From contig NC_134397.1 in assembly GCF_050003625.1 (NCBI RefSeq), forward strand, positions 68,484,669-68,548,668: a stretch of 64,000 bases of DNA, given 5' to 3'. Shown one piece after another: positions 1 through 11,280 of the stretch. Position numbers and translations under genes: made by a program. Each line of letters begins with the position of its first letter. Position 1 is the first letter of the stretch. The notes beneath the pieces were generated by a model. The model was not told the origin of the DNA, did no database searches, and worked only from the letters and a program-made list of their open reading frames with translations. The DNA comes from Haematobia irritans. Lineage: Eukaryota; Arthropoda; Insecta; Diptera; Muscidae.

Positions 1-85
1 ACAATAGTGATTTTCAATGTTAAGAATTCTCTACACAATGATTGCGGATAGTTTATAAGATAATCAAGAAAACAATTTAACTTAC

Positions 86-427
86 TGCTCGAACTTAATG
101 ATATTCCTGCTGCAGATCTCGTTGTTTCTCTTGCACTGGCAAATAGTCGACTTCCACGTTGTCGCTCAGACAATTGTGATTCATCGAAACTCATGCCACC
201 CACACTACCATGACTCTGATGCGAAAAAGGACTATCATTCGAAGGACTCCGTGCTTGACGACGACCATGGGTTCCCTGCTGCTGATGATTGGGTGATGTG
301 TAGCTAAAAGGTTGTCCACTATTGGTGGGTGAGACAGAGAGATTACGGCGTGGTGGTTTCTTAGGTGGAGCTGCAGGACCAAAACTGCTCATAATGGGTG
401 TTTGACCAACGAAACTGGAAACTCCAC
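86..427 (-). CDS. ANKS1: ANKS1-family scaffold, coding exon 4 (gene continues beyond the left edge)
   Basis: 342-bp exon with acceptor CCTGTAG ending at 428 and a GTAAGT donor at 85-80. With the base carried from exon 3 it is open throughout: GGVSSFVGQTPIMSSFGPAA, then PPKKPPRRNLSVSP, then a Ser/Gln/Arg-rich stretch ending AAGISLSSS. The proline-rich PPKKPPRRNLSVSP segment looks like an SH3-type ligand and resembles what I recall of fly CG4393. The SAM domains and C-terminal PTB domain expected in this family are not in the window, so the gene must continue to the left. Open frames on the plus strand here are shadows. Confidence 0.8.
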
Positions 428-492
428 CTACAGGGCCAAAAATGAACGGGGATTATATAAAGATAATTTATAAAGTTTGTTGTAATAAATAC

Positions 493-572
493 CTGTTGAA
501 CATCTTGATCTGGGCGATACGGAAGATGGTTCAAAACTACTCATAGAAGAAGAGGGACTGACACCTATGTCA
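493..572 (-). CDS. ANKS1: ANKS1-family scaffold, coding exon 3
   Basis: Short 80-bp exon recognised from the reverse strand. It has an acceptor CCTAACAG ending at 573 after a T/C-rich stretch, and a GT donor at 492-491. It takes the two bases left by exon 2, reads DIGVSPSSSMSSFEPSSVSP and then RSRCST, and leaves one base for exon 4. Serine-rich, no catalytic motif. No open reading frame of useful length marks it; it is supported by phase matching on both sides and by composition. The preceding intron is about 6.1 kb and full of repeats. Confidence 0.75.
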
Positions 573-599
573 CTGTTAGGTAGAGAAAAGGAAAAATAG

Positions 600-1360
600 T
601 TAAGTTGCAGGAAAAGTAATTTCTAATGTAATTAAAAGTTTGTATGAAGTTATTTCCTTAATTTAATTATAAGATTATTACTAAAGCAAACCAATATATG
701 TTCTATCGTCTTTAAAATAAAGGGTTAAAAGAAATATCATATTTTTGAATGTTTGTTTGCTTTTGTAGTCAAAATAAAAAGATTTAACAAACTTAAAGTC
801 AGTTTCTTTAAGTTTGAAGAATTTTTCAGAATTATTAAATCCACGTTGACCTTAGTCAAACAAAATTTTCTTCAATGTAAAGATACCCATTTTTAAGTCG
901 AAGCACTTAACTATAAGGACAACAGGACTTCATAGAAAAGTTTGTAGACTTTATGACAAGGAAACAAACCTTATATCAGCGAAATATGTCTTCTATGCTA
1001 AGCACAATTAGCATTCGTATTTTAAGCACAATAAAACTTTGGCCACTATTTTTTCAGTGTAGCATTAAATCTACTCTGAACAAACTTTTGATCTATTATA
1101 AAAGATTATGTACCCTAAATTTTAGGACACTCAATTTACAAAATATTGAGGACAAATTGTTTTAAAATAAAGAAGTTGTATTTATTTTTCATTAAATTTA
1201 AATTTGAAATGTGCGCCTCTCCCTTAAAGTCGTAAATAAGGCAAATTTTCCTTAAAGTAATGAAAAGAATTTTTGATTTTAAGAAATAATATTGAATCTT
1301 TAAATTTAAGATAAAACGCTACAAATCTATGCTAAAACTTATTTAGTTTTCTAAATTTTT
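600..1360 (+). repeat. Degraded copy of the CACTG-end repeat family (as at 54060-54669)
   Basis: The stretch about 810-1030 (around TTGACCTTAGTCAAAC, AACTATAAGGACAACA) aligns with 54405-54640 and, inverted, with 57130-57400. No clear ends remain here, and 1030-1360 is AT-rich filler. Confidence 0.5.
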
Positions 1361-3582
1361 TTATACCCTACATCATAGGATGGGGGTATATTAACTTTGT
1401 CATTCCGTTTGTAACACATCGAAATATTGCTCTAAGACCCCATAAAGTATATATATTCTGGGTCGTGGTGAAATTCTGAGTCGATCTAAGCATGTCGGTC
1501 CGTCCGTCCGTCCGTCTGTTGAAATCACGATAACTTCCGAACGAAACAAGCTATCGACTTGAAACTTGGCACAAGTAGTTGTTATCGATGTAGGTCGTCC
1601 GTCCGTCTGTTGAAATCACGATAACTTCCGAACGAAACAAGCTATCGACTTGAAACTTGGCACAAGTAGTTGTTATCGATGTAGGTCGGATGGTATTGAA
1701 AATGGGCCATATCGGTCTACTTTTACGTATAGCCCCCATATAAAGGGACCCTCAGATTTGGCTTGTAGAGCCTCTAACAGAAGCATATTTCATCCGATCC
1801 GGCTGAAATTTGGTATATGGTGTTGGTATATGGTCTCTAACAACCATGCAAAAATTGGTCCATATCGGTCCACTTTTACGTATAGCCTCCATATTAACGG
1901 ACCCCCAAATTTGGCTTGCGATTGCTCTAAAAGAAGCAAATTTCATCCGATCAGGCTGAAATTTGGTACATGGTGTTGGTATATGGTCTCTAACAACCAT
2001 GCGAATATTGGTCCATATCGGTTCACTTTTACGTATAGCCCCCATATAAACGGACCCCCAAATTTGGCTTGCGATTGCTCTAAGAGAAGCAAATTTCATC
2101 CGATCCGGCTGAAATTTGGTACATGCTGTTAGTATATGGTCTCTACCAACCATGCAAAAATTGGTCCACATCGGTCCATAATTATATATAGCCCCTATAT
2201 AAACCGATCCCCAGATTTGGCTTGCGGAGCCTAAAAGAGAAGCAAATTTCATCCGATCCGGCTGAAATTTGGTACATGATGTTGGTATATGGTCTCTAAC
2301 AACCATGCAAAAATTGGTTCATATCGGTCCATAATTATATATAGCCCCCATAAACCGATCCCCAGATTTATCTTGTGGAGCCTCTAACAGAACCATATTT
2401 CATCCGATCCGGCTGAAATTTGGTACATGGTGTTGGTATATGGTCTCTAACAACCGTGCAAAAATTGGTCCACATCGGTCCATAATTATATATAGCCCCC
2501 ATATAAACCGATCGCCAGATTTGGCTTGCGGAGCCTAAAGGAGAAGCAAATTTCATCCGATCCGGCTGAAATCTGGTATATGGTGTTGGTATATGGTCTC
2601 TAACAACCATGCAAAAATTGGTCCACATCGGTCTATAATTATATATAGCCCCCATATAAACCGATCTCCAGATTTGGCTTGCAAAGCCTCAAAGAGAGGC
2701 AAATTGCATCCGATCCGGCTGAAATTTGGTACATGGTATTGGTATATGGTCTCTACCAACCATGCAAAAATTGGTCCACATCGGTTCATAATTATATATA
2801 GCCCCCATATAAAACGATCCCCAGATTTGGCTTGCGAAGTCTCCAAGAGAAGCAAATTTCATCCAATCCGGTTGTAATTTGGAACATGGTGTTAGTATAT
2901 GATCTTTAACAACCGTGCCAGAATTGGTCCATATCGGTCCATAATTATATATAGCCCCCATATAAAGCGTTCTCCAGATTTGACCTCCGGAGCCTCTTGG
3001 AGGAGCAAAATTCATCCGATCCGGTTCAAATTAGGAACGTGGTGTTAGTATATGGTCGCTAACAACCATACCAAAATTGGTCCAATCACACAAAAATTGG
3101 TCCATATCGGTCCATAATCATGGTTGCCACTAGAGCCAAAAATAATCTACCAAAATTTTTTTCTATAGAAAATTTTGTCAAAATTTTATTTCTATAGAAA
3201 ATTTTGTCAAAATTTGATTTCTAGAGAAAATTTTGTTAAAATTTTATTCGGTTCATAATCATGGTTGCCACTCGAGCCAAAAATAATCTACCAAGATTTT
3301 ATTTCTATAGAAAATTTTGTCAAAAGTTTATTTCTATAGAAAATTTTGTTAAAATTTTATTTCTCTAGAAAATTTTCTCAAAATTTTCTTTCTATAGAAA
3401 ATTTTGTCATACAATTTAGAAGATGGTGTTAGGAGGATTTAAGATGCCTTGCCATCGGCAAGCGTTACCGCAACTTAAGTAATTCGATTGTGGATGGCAG
3501 TGTTTAGAAGAAGTTTCTACGCAATCCATGATAGAGGGTACATAAGCTTCGGCCTGGCCGAACTTACGGCCGTATATACTTG
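1361..3582 (-). mobile_element. F1 mini-me/DINE-like element, full length
   Basis: F1 is defined by a left end with CGGCCGTAAGTTCGGCC and a right end GGTGGAGGGTATAAAA. This copy is reversed: right-end hairpin and GTCC-type microsatellite at 1370-1515, about nine 153-bp internal repeats (1690-3110), a 29-bp minisatellite (3150-3415), then the left end at 3540-3582. A 91-bp segment near 1516-1606 is tandemly duplicated without visible change. The long minus-strand frames are products of the 51-codon period, not genes. Confidence 0.7.
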
Positions 3583-4157
3583 TTTTATTTTAAAGAAGCC
3601 GCATCTGTGGCTCAGTAACAAAATCTTTAATACGATTTTTTAGTGTAGGCTCTACAAAATTATGTTAGGATATAGATCGCCATTATCGAACGTGCATTCT
3701 TTGTTTGCGATGTATGTAGAAAGCTATTCATGTACAAATAAATGCCAATTTAAAAATTCAAATTATAAAAAGTACTTCAAAATAAAAAATGTTTTTTTAA
3801 TTAACAAAAAAAAACTCCAAATCAAATATGCAAAATCCTTAAAATAAAATTAAGCCTATATTTGAAACATTTTTCTTTTATCTAAAAACTCGATATATTT
3901 TTTTAAATCGAATCAGTTTTTCTTTGCATTAAGGAAAATTGGCCTTACTTCAAGGACATATTTCAGTAACGGAAATAGGCAAATTTTAAATTTATATAAA
4001 TTTACCCTATTTTTAATTTTAATTTTTAAAGTTAAGATTACAAAATTTCTTTGATTTAAATATTTTTTATTTAAAAAAAAATGTATTTAATAATATGTAC
4101 ATTTTTTCCTTAAATTTGGGTCTCATAATCTTTTATATTAGCTCAAGAATTTGTATC
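3583..4157. other. AT-rich spacer between two F1 elements
   Basis: About 575 bp of A/T-rich sequence inside the ANKS1 intron. Parts (3895-4130) are weakly like 1175-1340. No gene, RNA or clear element ends seen. Confidence 0.4.
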
Positions 4158-6190
4158 CGTATATACGGCCGTAAGTTCGGCCAGGCCGAATTTTATGTAC
4201 CCTCCACCATGGATTGCATAGAAACTTGTACTAAAGACTGTCATCCACAATCGAATTACTTGTGTTGCGGTCACATTTGCCGATGGTAAGGTATCTTCAA
4301 ACTTCTTAACAGCGTCTTCTCAACTGTAAGTTAGTCCATACGGGGTGTATATTAAACAAAAATAAAAAAGGCCGATTAAATACGTATATAATTCAGTTTG
4401 CCAAAATTTTCTATAGACATAAAATTTTGACAAAATTTTCTATAGAAATAAAATTTTGACAAAATTTTCTATAGAAATAAAACCTTGACAAAATTTTGTA
4501 TACTAATAAAATTTTGAAAAAATTTTCTAGAGAAATAAAAGTGTGGTAGATTTTTTTGGGGATCGGCTATATATAACCAAGTTTGCCATGGTTGTTAGCG
4601 GCCATATACTAGCGCAATGTACCAAATTTCACAACGTACCAAATTTCAGCCGGATCAGATGAAATTTGCTTCTCCTAGAGGCTCCGCAAGCCAAATCGGA
4701 GGTTCAGTTTATATGGGGGTATATATAATTATTGACCGATGTGGACCAATTTTTGCGTAGTTGCTAGAGAACATGTACTTACACCATGTACCACAATTTC
4801 AGCCCTATTGAATAAAATTTTCTTCTCTTAGAGGCCAAATCGGGGGATCGGTTTACATGGGAGCTATATATAATTATGGACCGATGTGGACCACTTTTTG
4901 CATAGTTATGAGAGATCATAGGCTGACACCATGTACAAAATTTCTGCCGGATCGAGTGAAATTTGCTTCTCTTAGAGGCTCCGCAATCCAAATCTGGGGA
5001 TCGGTTTATATGGGGGCTATATATAATTATGGACCGATTTGGACCATTTTTTGCATGCTTTTTAGAGACCATATACTAACACTATGTACCAAATTTCAGC
5101 CGGATCGGATAAAATTTTCTTCTCTTATAGGATCCCCAAGCCAAATTATATATAGCCTATCTCCAAAAATAATCTACCAAAATTTTATTTCTATAGTAAA
5201 ATTTTATTACTATAGAAAATTTTGTCAAAATTTTATTACTATAGACAATTTTGTCAAGATTTTGTTTCTATAGAAAATTTTGTCAAAATGTTATTTCTAT
5301 AAAAAATTTGGTCAAAATTTTTTTACTATACAAACTTTTGTCAAGATTTTATTTCTACACTGAAAAAACAGTGAACCCACCAGGAAGAAAACTTTTGATT
5401 AATTTTAGAAAATTTTGAATATTTTTAGAAATTTTTAACTGAACAGTACTACAAGCGCTGACATCACACCGATATCACAAAAATAAGTTAATATTTTTCG
5501 ACAAATTCAAGAAAATTTATTAGACGTAGATAAGTTTTTTCACTTGTTAAAGAAAATTTTTTACTTTGAAGGAAAAAATTGGAGTTGAAAATTGCAAGAA
5601 TGTCTTTAGTGACATACGAAGTTCATGATGGACGCCTTTGTAGTAAAATTTACAAATTAAAAGAAATAATGAACTATTTTGTGAGGAATACGAATTTAGT
5701 AAATCTGTATGCTTAATTTGTGTAAAATTTTTCCCGTTGTTTATTTAGTTCATTTATCTAACGTACGCAAAAACATATTGGAGTAAAGGAATCTTTCTCC
5801 AAACATAGTAATTGTATGAACTAAAATATAGTTAAATTGGCTTTAGTGAAATAGAGAGTTCACTTTTTTTAAGTGTATACAAAATTTTGTCAAATTTTAT
5901 TGCAATAGAAAATTTTGTCAAAATTGTATTGTTATAGGAAATTTTTGTCAAACTGAATTATTTACGTATTTAATCGGCCTTTTTTATTTAATATATACTC
6001 CGTATGGACTAACTTACAATTGAGAACACGGTGTTAAGAAGTTTTAAGATACCTTGCCATCGGAAAGTGTTAAAGCAAACCCAAGTAATTCGATTGTGGA
6101 TGACAGTCTTTAGTACAAGTTTCTATGCAATCCATGGTGGTGGGTGCATAAGATTCGGCCTGGCCGAACTTACGGCCGTATATACTTGTT
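4158..6190. mobile_element. Fold-back F1 element: two left ends in inverted orientation
   Basis: Begins with the F1 left end in plus orientation (4158) and finishes with the same left end inverted (about 5950-6190). Between them lie minisatellite, a few 153-bp repeats, minisatellite again and a nested MITE. The normal F1 right end (GGTGGAGGGTATAAAA) is absent, so this is a palindromic derivative, not two complete copies. Confidence 0.65.
5358..5875 (+). mobile_element. TA-target MITE with CACTGAAAAAA ends (518 bp), nested in F1
   Basis: Left end CACTGAAAAAACAGTGAAC, right end complementary (GTTCACTTTTTTTAAGTG). Flanked by TA on both sides (5356-5357 and 5876-5877), as for the Tc1/mariner superfamily. 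Related copies: 34962-35453 and 61713-61960. No coding capacity. Confidence 0.7.
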
Positions 6191-6600
6191 TATGATGCAT
6201 TCTAACGCTTGCCTGAAACGCTTGATCTCAAATATTTCCAAAAAATCGCAATTTTACTAGAATGGATTTAGTAGCATTACTTTTCGACAAAATTTTAATA
6301 ATTTGTATTATTTTAGTAATTCTTACTCTGTTTTTAACCTATTTGAAAAAAAAAGTTAAAAGTACCCATTAAAAATATGACAAAAAGCGAGTTATAAAAA
6401 ATTGAATTAAAATTAAACTTCCTGAGTAGTTAAGATAAAGAACATCTTTGGGAGGACATTTTGCTTTTAAAGTTGTGACTTTACAAGTACTTTGAAATCT
6501 TTTTTGCTGGGTAGTTATATGTTTTAGAACCTATTCATTAGAACAACGAACTATTCATAGTATTTGTGTACCATTTCATTGATTTGCCCTTTATGATAAT
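6191..6600. repeat. Diverged repeat shared with 53410-53700
   Basis: Both stretches follow the outer end of a mini-me-like element and share blocks such as ATTCTTACTCTGTT and CATCTTTGGGAGGACA. No ends or coding sequence recognised. Part of the ANKS1 intron. Confidence 0.45.
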
Positions 6601-6628
6601 TTTATGCCTACTAAGTTCATGCACTCAC

Positions 6629-6992
6629 TTCTGTGATGTATTCGATTGACTTCGCACGGGAGAATTTAGAGTGTCATGATAGAAACGATTCCCTCCTCCA
6701 CCACCACCTCCTCCTGTTCCAGTACTGCTGGATGTTTCATCCAATTGCAAACCACTATCCAATGATTTACCACCACCATTGAAAGTGGCACCAGAACTAA
6801 ATCTCTGTTTACTATACGAGGACTGTTGCATGGATAGTGAATGATTTAGGAGATGGTTATTCGAGTTGAAGTGATAATGGTTATTATGTTGTTGCTTCTG
6901 ATGATGATTACGTTGCAGCGTAGTTGTGCTAGATTGCTGATGTCGATATATGACCTCATCCCCATCATCGGTATCCATTTGATTGCGGAAAT
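6629..6992 (-). CDS. ANKS1: ANKS1-family scaffold, coding exon 2
   Basis: Follows a 60-bp intron (7052-6993) with GTAAGT donor and TTACAG acceptor. Joining exon 1 (one trailing base) to this exon keeps the frame and reads ..VIN-NFRNQMDTDDGDEV.., so the internal ATG is not the real start. The 364-bp exon encodes a low-complexity linker rich in His, Asn, Gln and Ser (around HHQKQQHNNHYHF), then a run of eight glycines and NRFYHDTLNSPVRSQSNTSQ. It ends two bases into a codon at a GTGAGT donor (6628-6623). Low-complexity linkers are usual between ankyrin and SAM domains in fly members. The apparent stop just after the exon lies in the intron. Confidence 0.85.
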
Positions 6993-7052
6993 CTGTAAGT
7001 AAACCAATAGATTAGAAATTTTGCAATTCTCCCCGCGCCCACTCCCACTTAC

Positions 7053-7986
7053 TATTGATAACATCGATAATGTGCTTGGTAACATGTGGAGGAAATTCCT
7101 TTAATATATCCAAGACAGTTCGATCTTCAGCATCGGTGGCATTTAGATCTATACCAGATTTAAGTAAAGTTCGTACTACGGATTCCTTGCCGCACAGAGC
7201 GGCTTCATGCAATGCCGAACCCGATGGGGTTAAGAGATTAACATTCACTCCAGAATTTAGTAGAACTTCAACCACAGCCTTATGGCCATTACGACTGGCC
7301 AGGTGGAGACAAGTATGGGGAAATACACAACGTATAGGTGTCGCTGGCGAAGATGGCGATGGTGTGGACATTGATCCTGAATTTGGAAGTGGTGAGGAAT
7401 GTCTTGATCTATTATTTCCTTGATTTTCTGTAGCCTGTACTGTGTATGGCGCCAACAATTCAGGATGAGCCCTTATTAAAATTTGTACCGCCTGCAAACG
7501 GCCATATTGACAGGCCAAATCCAATGGTGTCTCGCCTCGAGTATTTCTCATATTAGGATCAGCTTCATGGGCCAGCAGAATTGATAAAGCTCCTGTATGG
7601 CCATGTTGTGCAGCACAATGCAGAGGCGTCTCTTTTTCTATGGTCTGTAAATCAGGATTTGCAGGTCTATATGGATGTGTAAGCAGTAGTTTAACTATCT
7701 CTTCTTCTCCAGCCCATGAAGCCAAGTGTAGAGGCGATGATCCTCGCATATCCGGTAAATTTGGTGAGGCTTCATGATTTAATAGTAAACGCACAATGTC
7801 TGTATGCCCATTTAGGCAGGCATGATGTAAAGCCGAATAACCTCCACTATCTTGGACATTCACCCCAGTTCCCCTACGAAGACTGGCCAGTGGTCCTGCC
7901 CGTTTGGCTTTTTGGTTAAGTACTTTTTCGATGTGTGAGATGTTGCCATTGCGAGCTGCTTCTAAAAATTCCTGATCTTTACCCAT
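7053..7986 (-). CDS. ANKS1: ANKS1-family ankyrin-repeat scaffold protein, coding exon 1 (start codon exon)
   Basis: Encodes 311 residues from the ATG at 7986-7984. The N-terminus (MGKDQEFLEAARNGN) matches the conserved start of ANKS1A/ANKS1B (Drosophila CG4393), which are cytoplasmic adaptors with ankyrin, SAM and PTB domains in receptor signalling. About six or seven ankyrin repeats are visible: roughly residues 4-35, 48-80, 81-113, 118-147, 150-182, 227-256 and 257-290, with motifs such as SALHHACLNGHTDIVRLLL and CLHLASRNGHKAVVEVLL. A Ser/Pro-rich insert (about residues 185-225) splits repeats five and six and is absent from the vertebrate proteins as I recall them. The exon ends ..IIDVIN plus one base at a perfect GTAAGT donor (7052-7047). 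The open frame continues 41 bases into the intron, which is read-through, not protein. The joined frame is uninterrupted. Identification of the family is strong; orthology to CG4393 is inferred. Confidence 0.9.
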
Positions 7987-8116
7987 TGTGAAGGTAGGTT
8001 ATTCGTCGGTGCTCTAGCAGGAAGCCTCTAATGCTATGAAGGATGAGTTTGTGCGTTATTGGGAATGTGAGTGATTGGTGAGCGTCGTTATGAATGAGTA
8101 CAGGTGTTTTGGTTAT
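7987..8116 (-). other. ANKS1: Probable 5' UTR exon portion of the ANKS1-family gene
   Basis: On the minus strand, CTCCTCTTCCAG (ending at 8117) is preceded by a long TTTC/TTCT-rich pyrimidine tract, a good acceptor. It would place the 5' UTR segment of the first coding exon at 8116-7987. A possible donor (GTGAGT) for an upstream non-coding exon lies near 8390. Transcript data are needed; the promoter was not recognised. Confidence 0.45.
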
Positions 8117-8400
8117 CTGGAAGAGGAGAAGAAAGAAAGAAAAGTTAAGAGCTTGTATTATGAAATGCAGCGTCAACATGAGGATTTTAGTGAAGAATAA
8201 AATTTAAAAAAAAAATTTTCGATTCTCAAATGTGGTTGTGTATCGATATATGCCCAATATAGCACAGCTAATTACGATCTTTAAAAAGTTCTCGATTTTA
8301 AATTTTAAGTAAACCAAATAAAAACTGCGGCTTCCATGCCCGAAAAAAATAAATCGAATTATACCAAATTTAGGACAACTCTTAACTCACCTAAACCAAA

Positions 8401-8740
8401 GATGATAGATTACAGAAGATGGGAGATTGGCTACTGAGCACATCAAACCATTTACCACATTAGTTTAATACTCGAACCAAACGCGTATACGACAAGTATT
8501 GACATAGCAATAAAATGCAAATAAAAAGAAATTAAGTGTACGCAATAAATTTCCATAAAGGGGAAAATGTAATTTTTTTTGTTGTTGCCATTGTTTCACT
8601 AAGAAAATTAAATTTTTCATTTAAAAAATAAAAACGAAAAACAACTAAAAGATTACAAACATGTATTGAACTAACATGGTAAATGCAACATTTGGTATGA
8701 CGCAAGCCAATTTCCTATCTTCCTCAAGTTTATAATCTTT
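8401..8740 (+). mobile_element. MITE with long TIRs, copy 1 (inverse copy at 19803-20152)
   Basis: About 340 bp. Ends are related to GAGGAAGATGGGA..ATTGGCT and similarity continues for about 60 bp inward on both sides (around TTTACCACATTAGTTTAATA). AT-rich middle, no ORF. The second copy is in opposite orientation. It lies just upstream of the ANKS1 5' region. Confidence 0.65.
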
Positions 8741-8859
8741 GACCTAAATTACCTCTATATATTTCAAATGTCAAGTAGCTCGTGTAAACATTTAGGTTAA
8801 CATGGCTTGAAAAAGGCGAATCGTGAGTTCGGTCACCAAAAATGTATCCAAAATGACTA

Positions 8860-9094
8860 CACCAAGAGAAGGAATATGATCACCCCAAAATTGTTTCAAG
8901 AGCAAAATGTTACTTTTGAACGGTAAACATGGAACATGTTTGTCGCAACCCTGCTATTTTCTCCAAAATTATGTATCTAATTTCGGCAACCACGTATATA
9001 TTTGCCGAGAAAAATAATGTTCCATTTTCATCGTCCAAAAATACTATTTTGCTTTTTAAACATGTTTAAATTTATCATATTCCTTCCCTGAATG
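8860..9094 (+). mobile_element. TA-target MITE with GAAGGAATATGATCA subterminal TIRs
   Basis: Left end CACCAAGAGAAGGAATATGA and right end its approximate complement, flanked by TA (8858-8859 and 9095-9096). Relatives at about 34045-34300 and 60041-60280. No coding potential. Confidence 0.6.
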
Positions 9095-9206
9095 TAGATT
9101 TCGAATTTTATGAAAATTGGATAAAAGTATCGGCGTCGGTATGATTAAGTAGGTAAATCGGTGTATCGGTTGCTTCGTTATTGCAAGTTGCAGCGTATTT
9201 CTAAAA

Positions 9207-9290
9207 GACAGAAGGACATCTTAGAACTTCACCCTGATCAAGACAGTATATTCTTTATACCATATAGTCGGAAATCGATATTTCGTTGGC
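9207..9290 (+). repeat. Fragment of an F3 mini-me-like element (right part)
   Basis: Contains GATCAAGA.. and ATAGTCGGAAATCGATATTT, as in the right end of the F3 copy at 42480-42540. Nothing recognised in 9291-9777 beyond a short perfect palindrome (CTGGTATATTTTATACCAG) near 9451. Confidence 0.5.
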
Positions 9291-9777
9291 AATGTCAAAC
9301 TTATCCCATCGCCATCTTTTTTTTGGACGATATGCAATGCAGTTTGGAGCTTCTATAATGCACTCCAAGTTGCTTGAGGCGTGGGATTTGGATTATATGT
9401 AATGTAACCCGGTGTAGATACCCGTTTAAATGAAGATCTAATAAAGAGTCTGGTATATTTTATACCAGCATTTGGGATGAAATAAGTAAGTACCAGTAAA
9501 GAGCATACCATGTAATAATTGTCTTCAGGACATTATTGTCACACATTTAGTACGTTCGTATGTCCCTTGTTTTCCAAATTCAAAAGCATTTCGTCTTTTG
9601 TGGTGACTATCTAATTGATGCTAATGTTTCAACTCTTTGGAGAATTTACACGGCAGAACACTTAGTGGTTATGTATAAATATTTAATAATGTTCGACGTT
9701 TTTCTTTTTTAATTGAATTCTTATAGTTTTGCTCACACACCTACATAAAATTTCATGTCACTGTTAGTATTAAACAA

Positions 9778-10005
9778 GTAAGAAAAGTCTAAAGTCGGGC
9801 GGTACCCTTCACTGTATACAAACATTTTTGATACCATCTTAACACCTTCAAATTTGTTAGGAGCTATATAAAGGTTTATTTTCCGATATACAAATATTTA
9901 AATATGAACCGATTTGGACAGATTTTTTTAAACTTTCACAAAATGTCTAGACTCAAAATTTAAATTGGTTAATGACCGGGACGGACCACAATGTTAGTAA
10001 AAAAA
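9778..10005 (+). repeat. F2 mini-me-like element, head segment only
   Basis: Matches 15470-15714 from AAGTCTAAAGTCGGGCGG to CAATGTTAGTAAAAAAA. The head is followed here by an F1 left end and at 15715 by an F2 body. Confidence 0.55.
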
Positions 10006-11280
10006 GTATATACGGCCGTAAGTTCGGCCAGGCCGAATCTTATGTATCCTCCACCATGGATTGCATAGAAACTTGTACTAAAGACTGTCATCCACAATCG
10101 AATTACTTGGGTTGCGATAACACTTGCCGATGGCAAGGTATCTTAAAACTTCTTAACACCGTCTTCTCAATTGTAAGTTAGTCCATACGGGGTAGATATT
10201 AAACAAAAATAAAAATGGCCGATTAAATACGTATATAATTCAGTTTGACAAAATTTTCTATAGAACTAAAATTTTTACAAAATTTTCTATTGAAATAAAA
10301 TTTTGACAAAATTTTCTATAGAAATAAAATTTTGACAAAATTTTCTATAAAAATAAAATTTTGACCAAATTTTCTATAGAAATAAAATTTTGACAAAATT
10401 TTCTATAGAAATAAAATTTTGACAAAATTTTCTATAGAAATAAAATTTTGACAAAACTTTCTATAGCACTAAATTTTGACAAAATTTTCTATAGAAATAA
10501 AATTTTGGTAGATTATTTTTGGGGATTGGCTATATATAACTATAGACCGATATAGACCAATTTTGGCAAGGTTGTTAGCTGCCATATACTAGTGCAATGT
10601 ACTAAATTTCACCATGTAGGAAATTTCAACCGGATCGGATGAATTTTGCTCCTCCAAGAGCTCCGGAGGTCAAATCTGGGGATCAATTTAAATGGGGCTA
10701 TATATAATTATTGACCGATGTGGATCAATTTTTGTATGATTGTTAGAGACCATATACTAACACTATGTACCAAATTTCAGACGGATCGGATGAAATTTGT
10801 TTCTCTTAGAGGATCCGCAATCCAAATCTGGGGATCGGTTTATATGGGGGCTATATATATATTATGGACCGATATGGACCAATTTTTGCATGGTTGTTAG
10901 AGACCATATACTAACATCATGTACTAAATTTAAGCGGATCGGATGAATTTTGCTCCTCCAATAGGCTCCACAAGCCAAATCTGAGCGTCGGCTTATATGG
11001 GGGCTATACGTAAAAGTCATCCGATATGGCCCATTTGCAATACCATCCGACCTACATCACTAACAACTACTTGTACCAAGTTTCAAGTCGATAGCTTGTT
11101 TCGTTCGGAAGTTAGCGTGATTTCAACAGACGGAAGGACGGACATGCTTAGATCGACTCCGAATTTCACCACGACCCAGAATATATACTTTATGGGGTCT
11201 TAGAGCAATATTTTGATGTGTGACAAACGGAATGACAAAGTTAGTATACCCCCATCCTATGACAAAGTTAGTATACCCCA
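10006..11280 (+). mobile_element. F1 mini-me/DINE-like element, near full length
   Basis: Left end with the CGGCCGTAAGTTCGGCC hairpin, a 29-bp minisatellite (10240-10505), 153-bp repeats to about 11000, then the conserved right region with GGACGGACATG and TATATACTTTATGGGGTC. The last 45 bp are abnormal: ATGACAAAGTTAGTATACCC is repeated and the terminal GGTGGAGGGTA is lost. Confidence 0.65.

Larger units (their letters stand above)
573..6628 (-). other. ANKS1: Large intron of the ANKS1-family gene, filled with repeats
   Basis: Bounded by the GTGAGT donor at 6628 and the AG at 574-573. It holds a degraded CACTG-end repeat, two mini-me-like elements (1361-3582 and 4158-6190) and a nested TA-target MITE. 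The 60-bp first intron and 65-bp third intron (492-428) are of ordinary fly size, so the length is due to insertions. Confidence 0.75.

Noticed and set aside
1752..3015. Long minus-strand frames encoding repeated MVVRDHIPTPCTKFQPDRMK-type units
   Set aside because: They are translations of the 153-bp repeats of an F1 element. The same frame is open in many truncated copies, without start context or splice signals, and the repeats are non-coding in appearance. The length being a multiple of three explains the openness.
6625..6978. Separate small gene starting MDTDDGDEV
   Set aside because: The reading frame continues upstream to a TTACAG acceptor and joins exon 1 of the ANKS1 gene in phase, so the ATG is internal.
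9451..9469. Perfect palindrome CTGGTATATTTTATACCAG as a terminator or regulatory hairpin
   Set aside because: A single short AT-rich palindrome of this size is expected by chance in such DNA and has no gene beside it.
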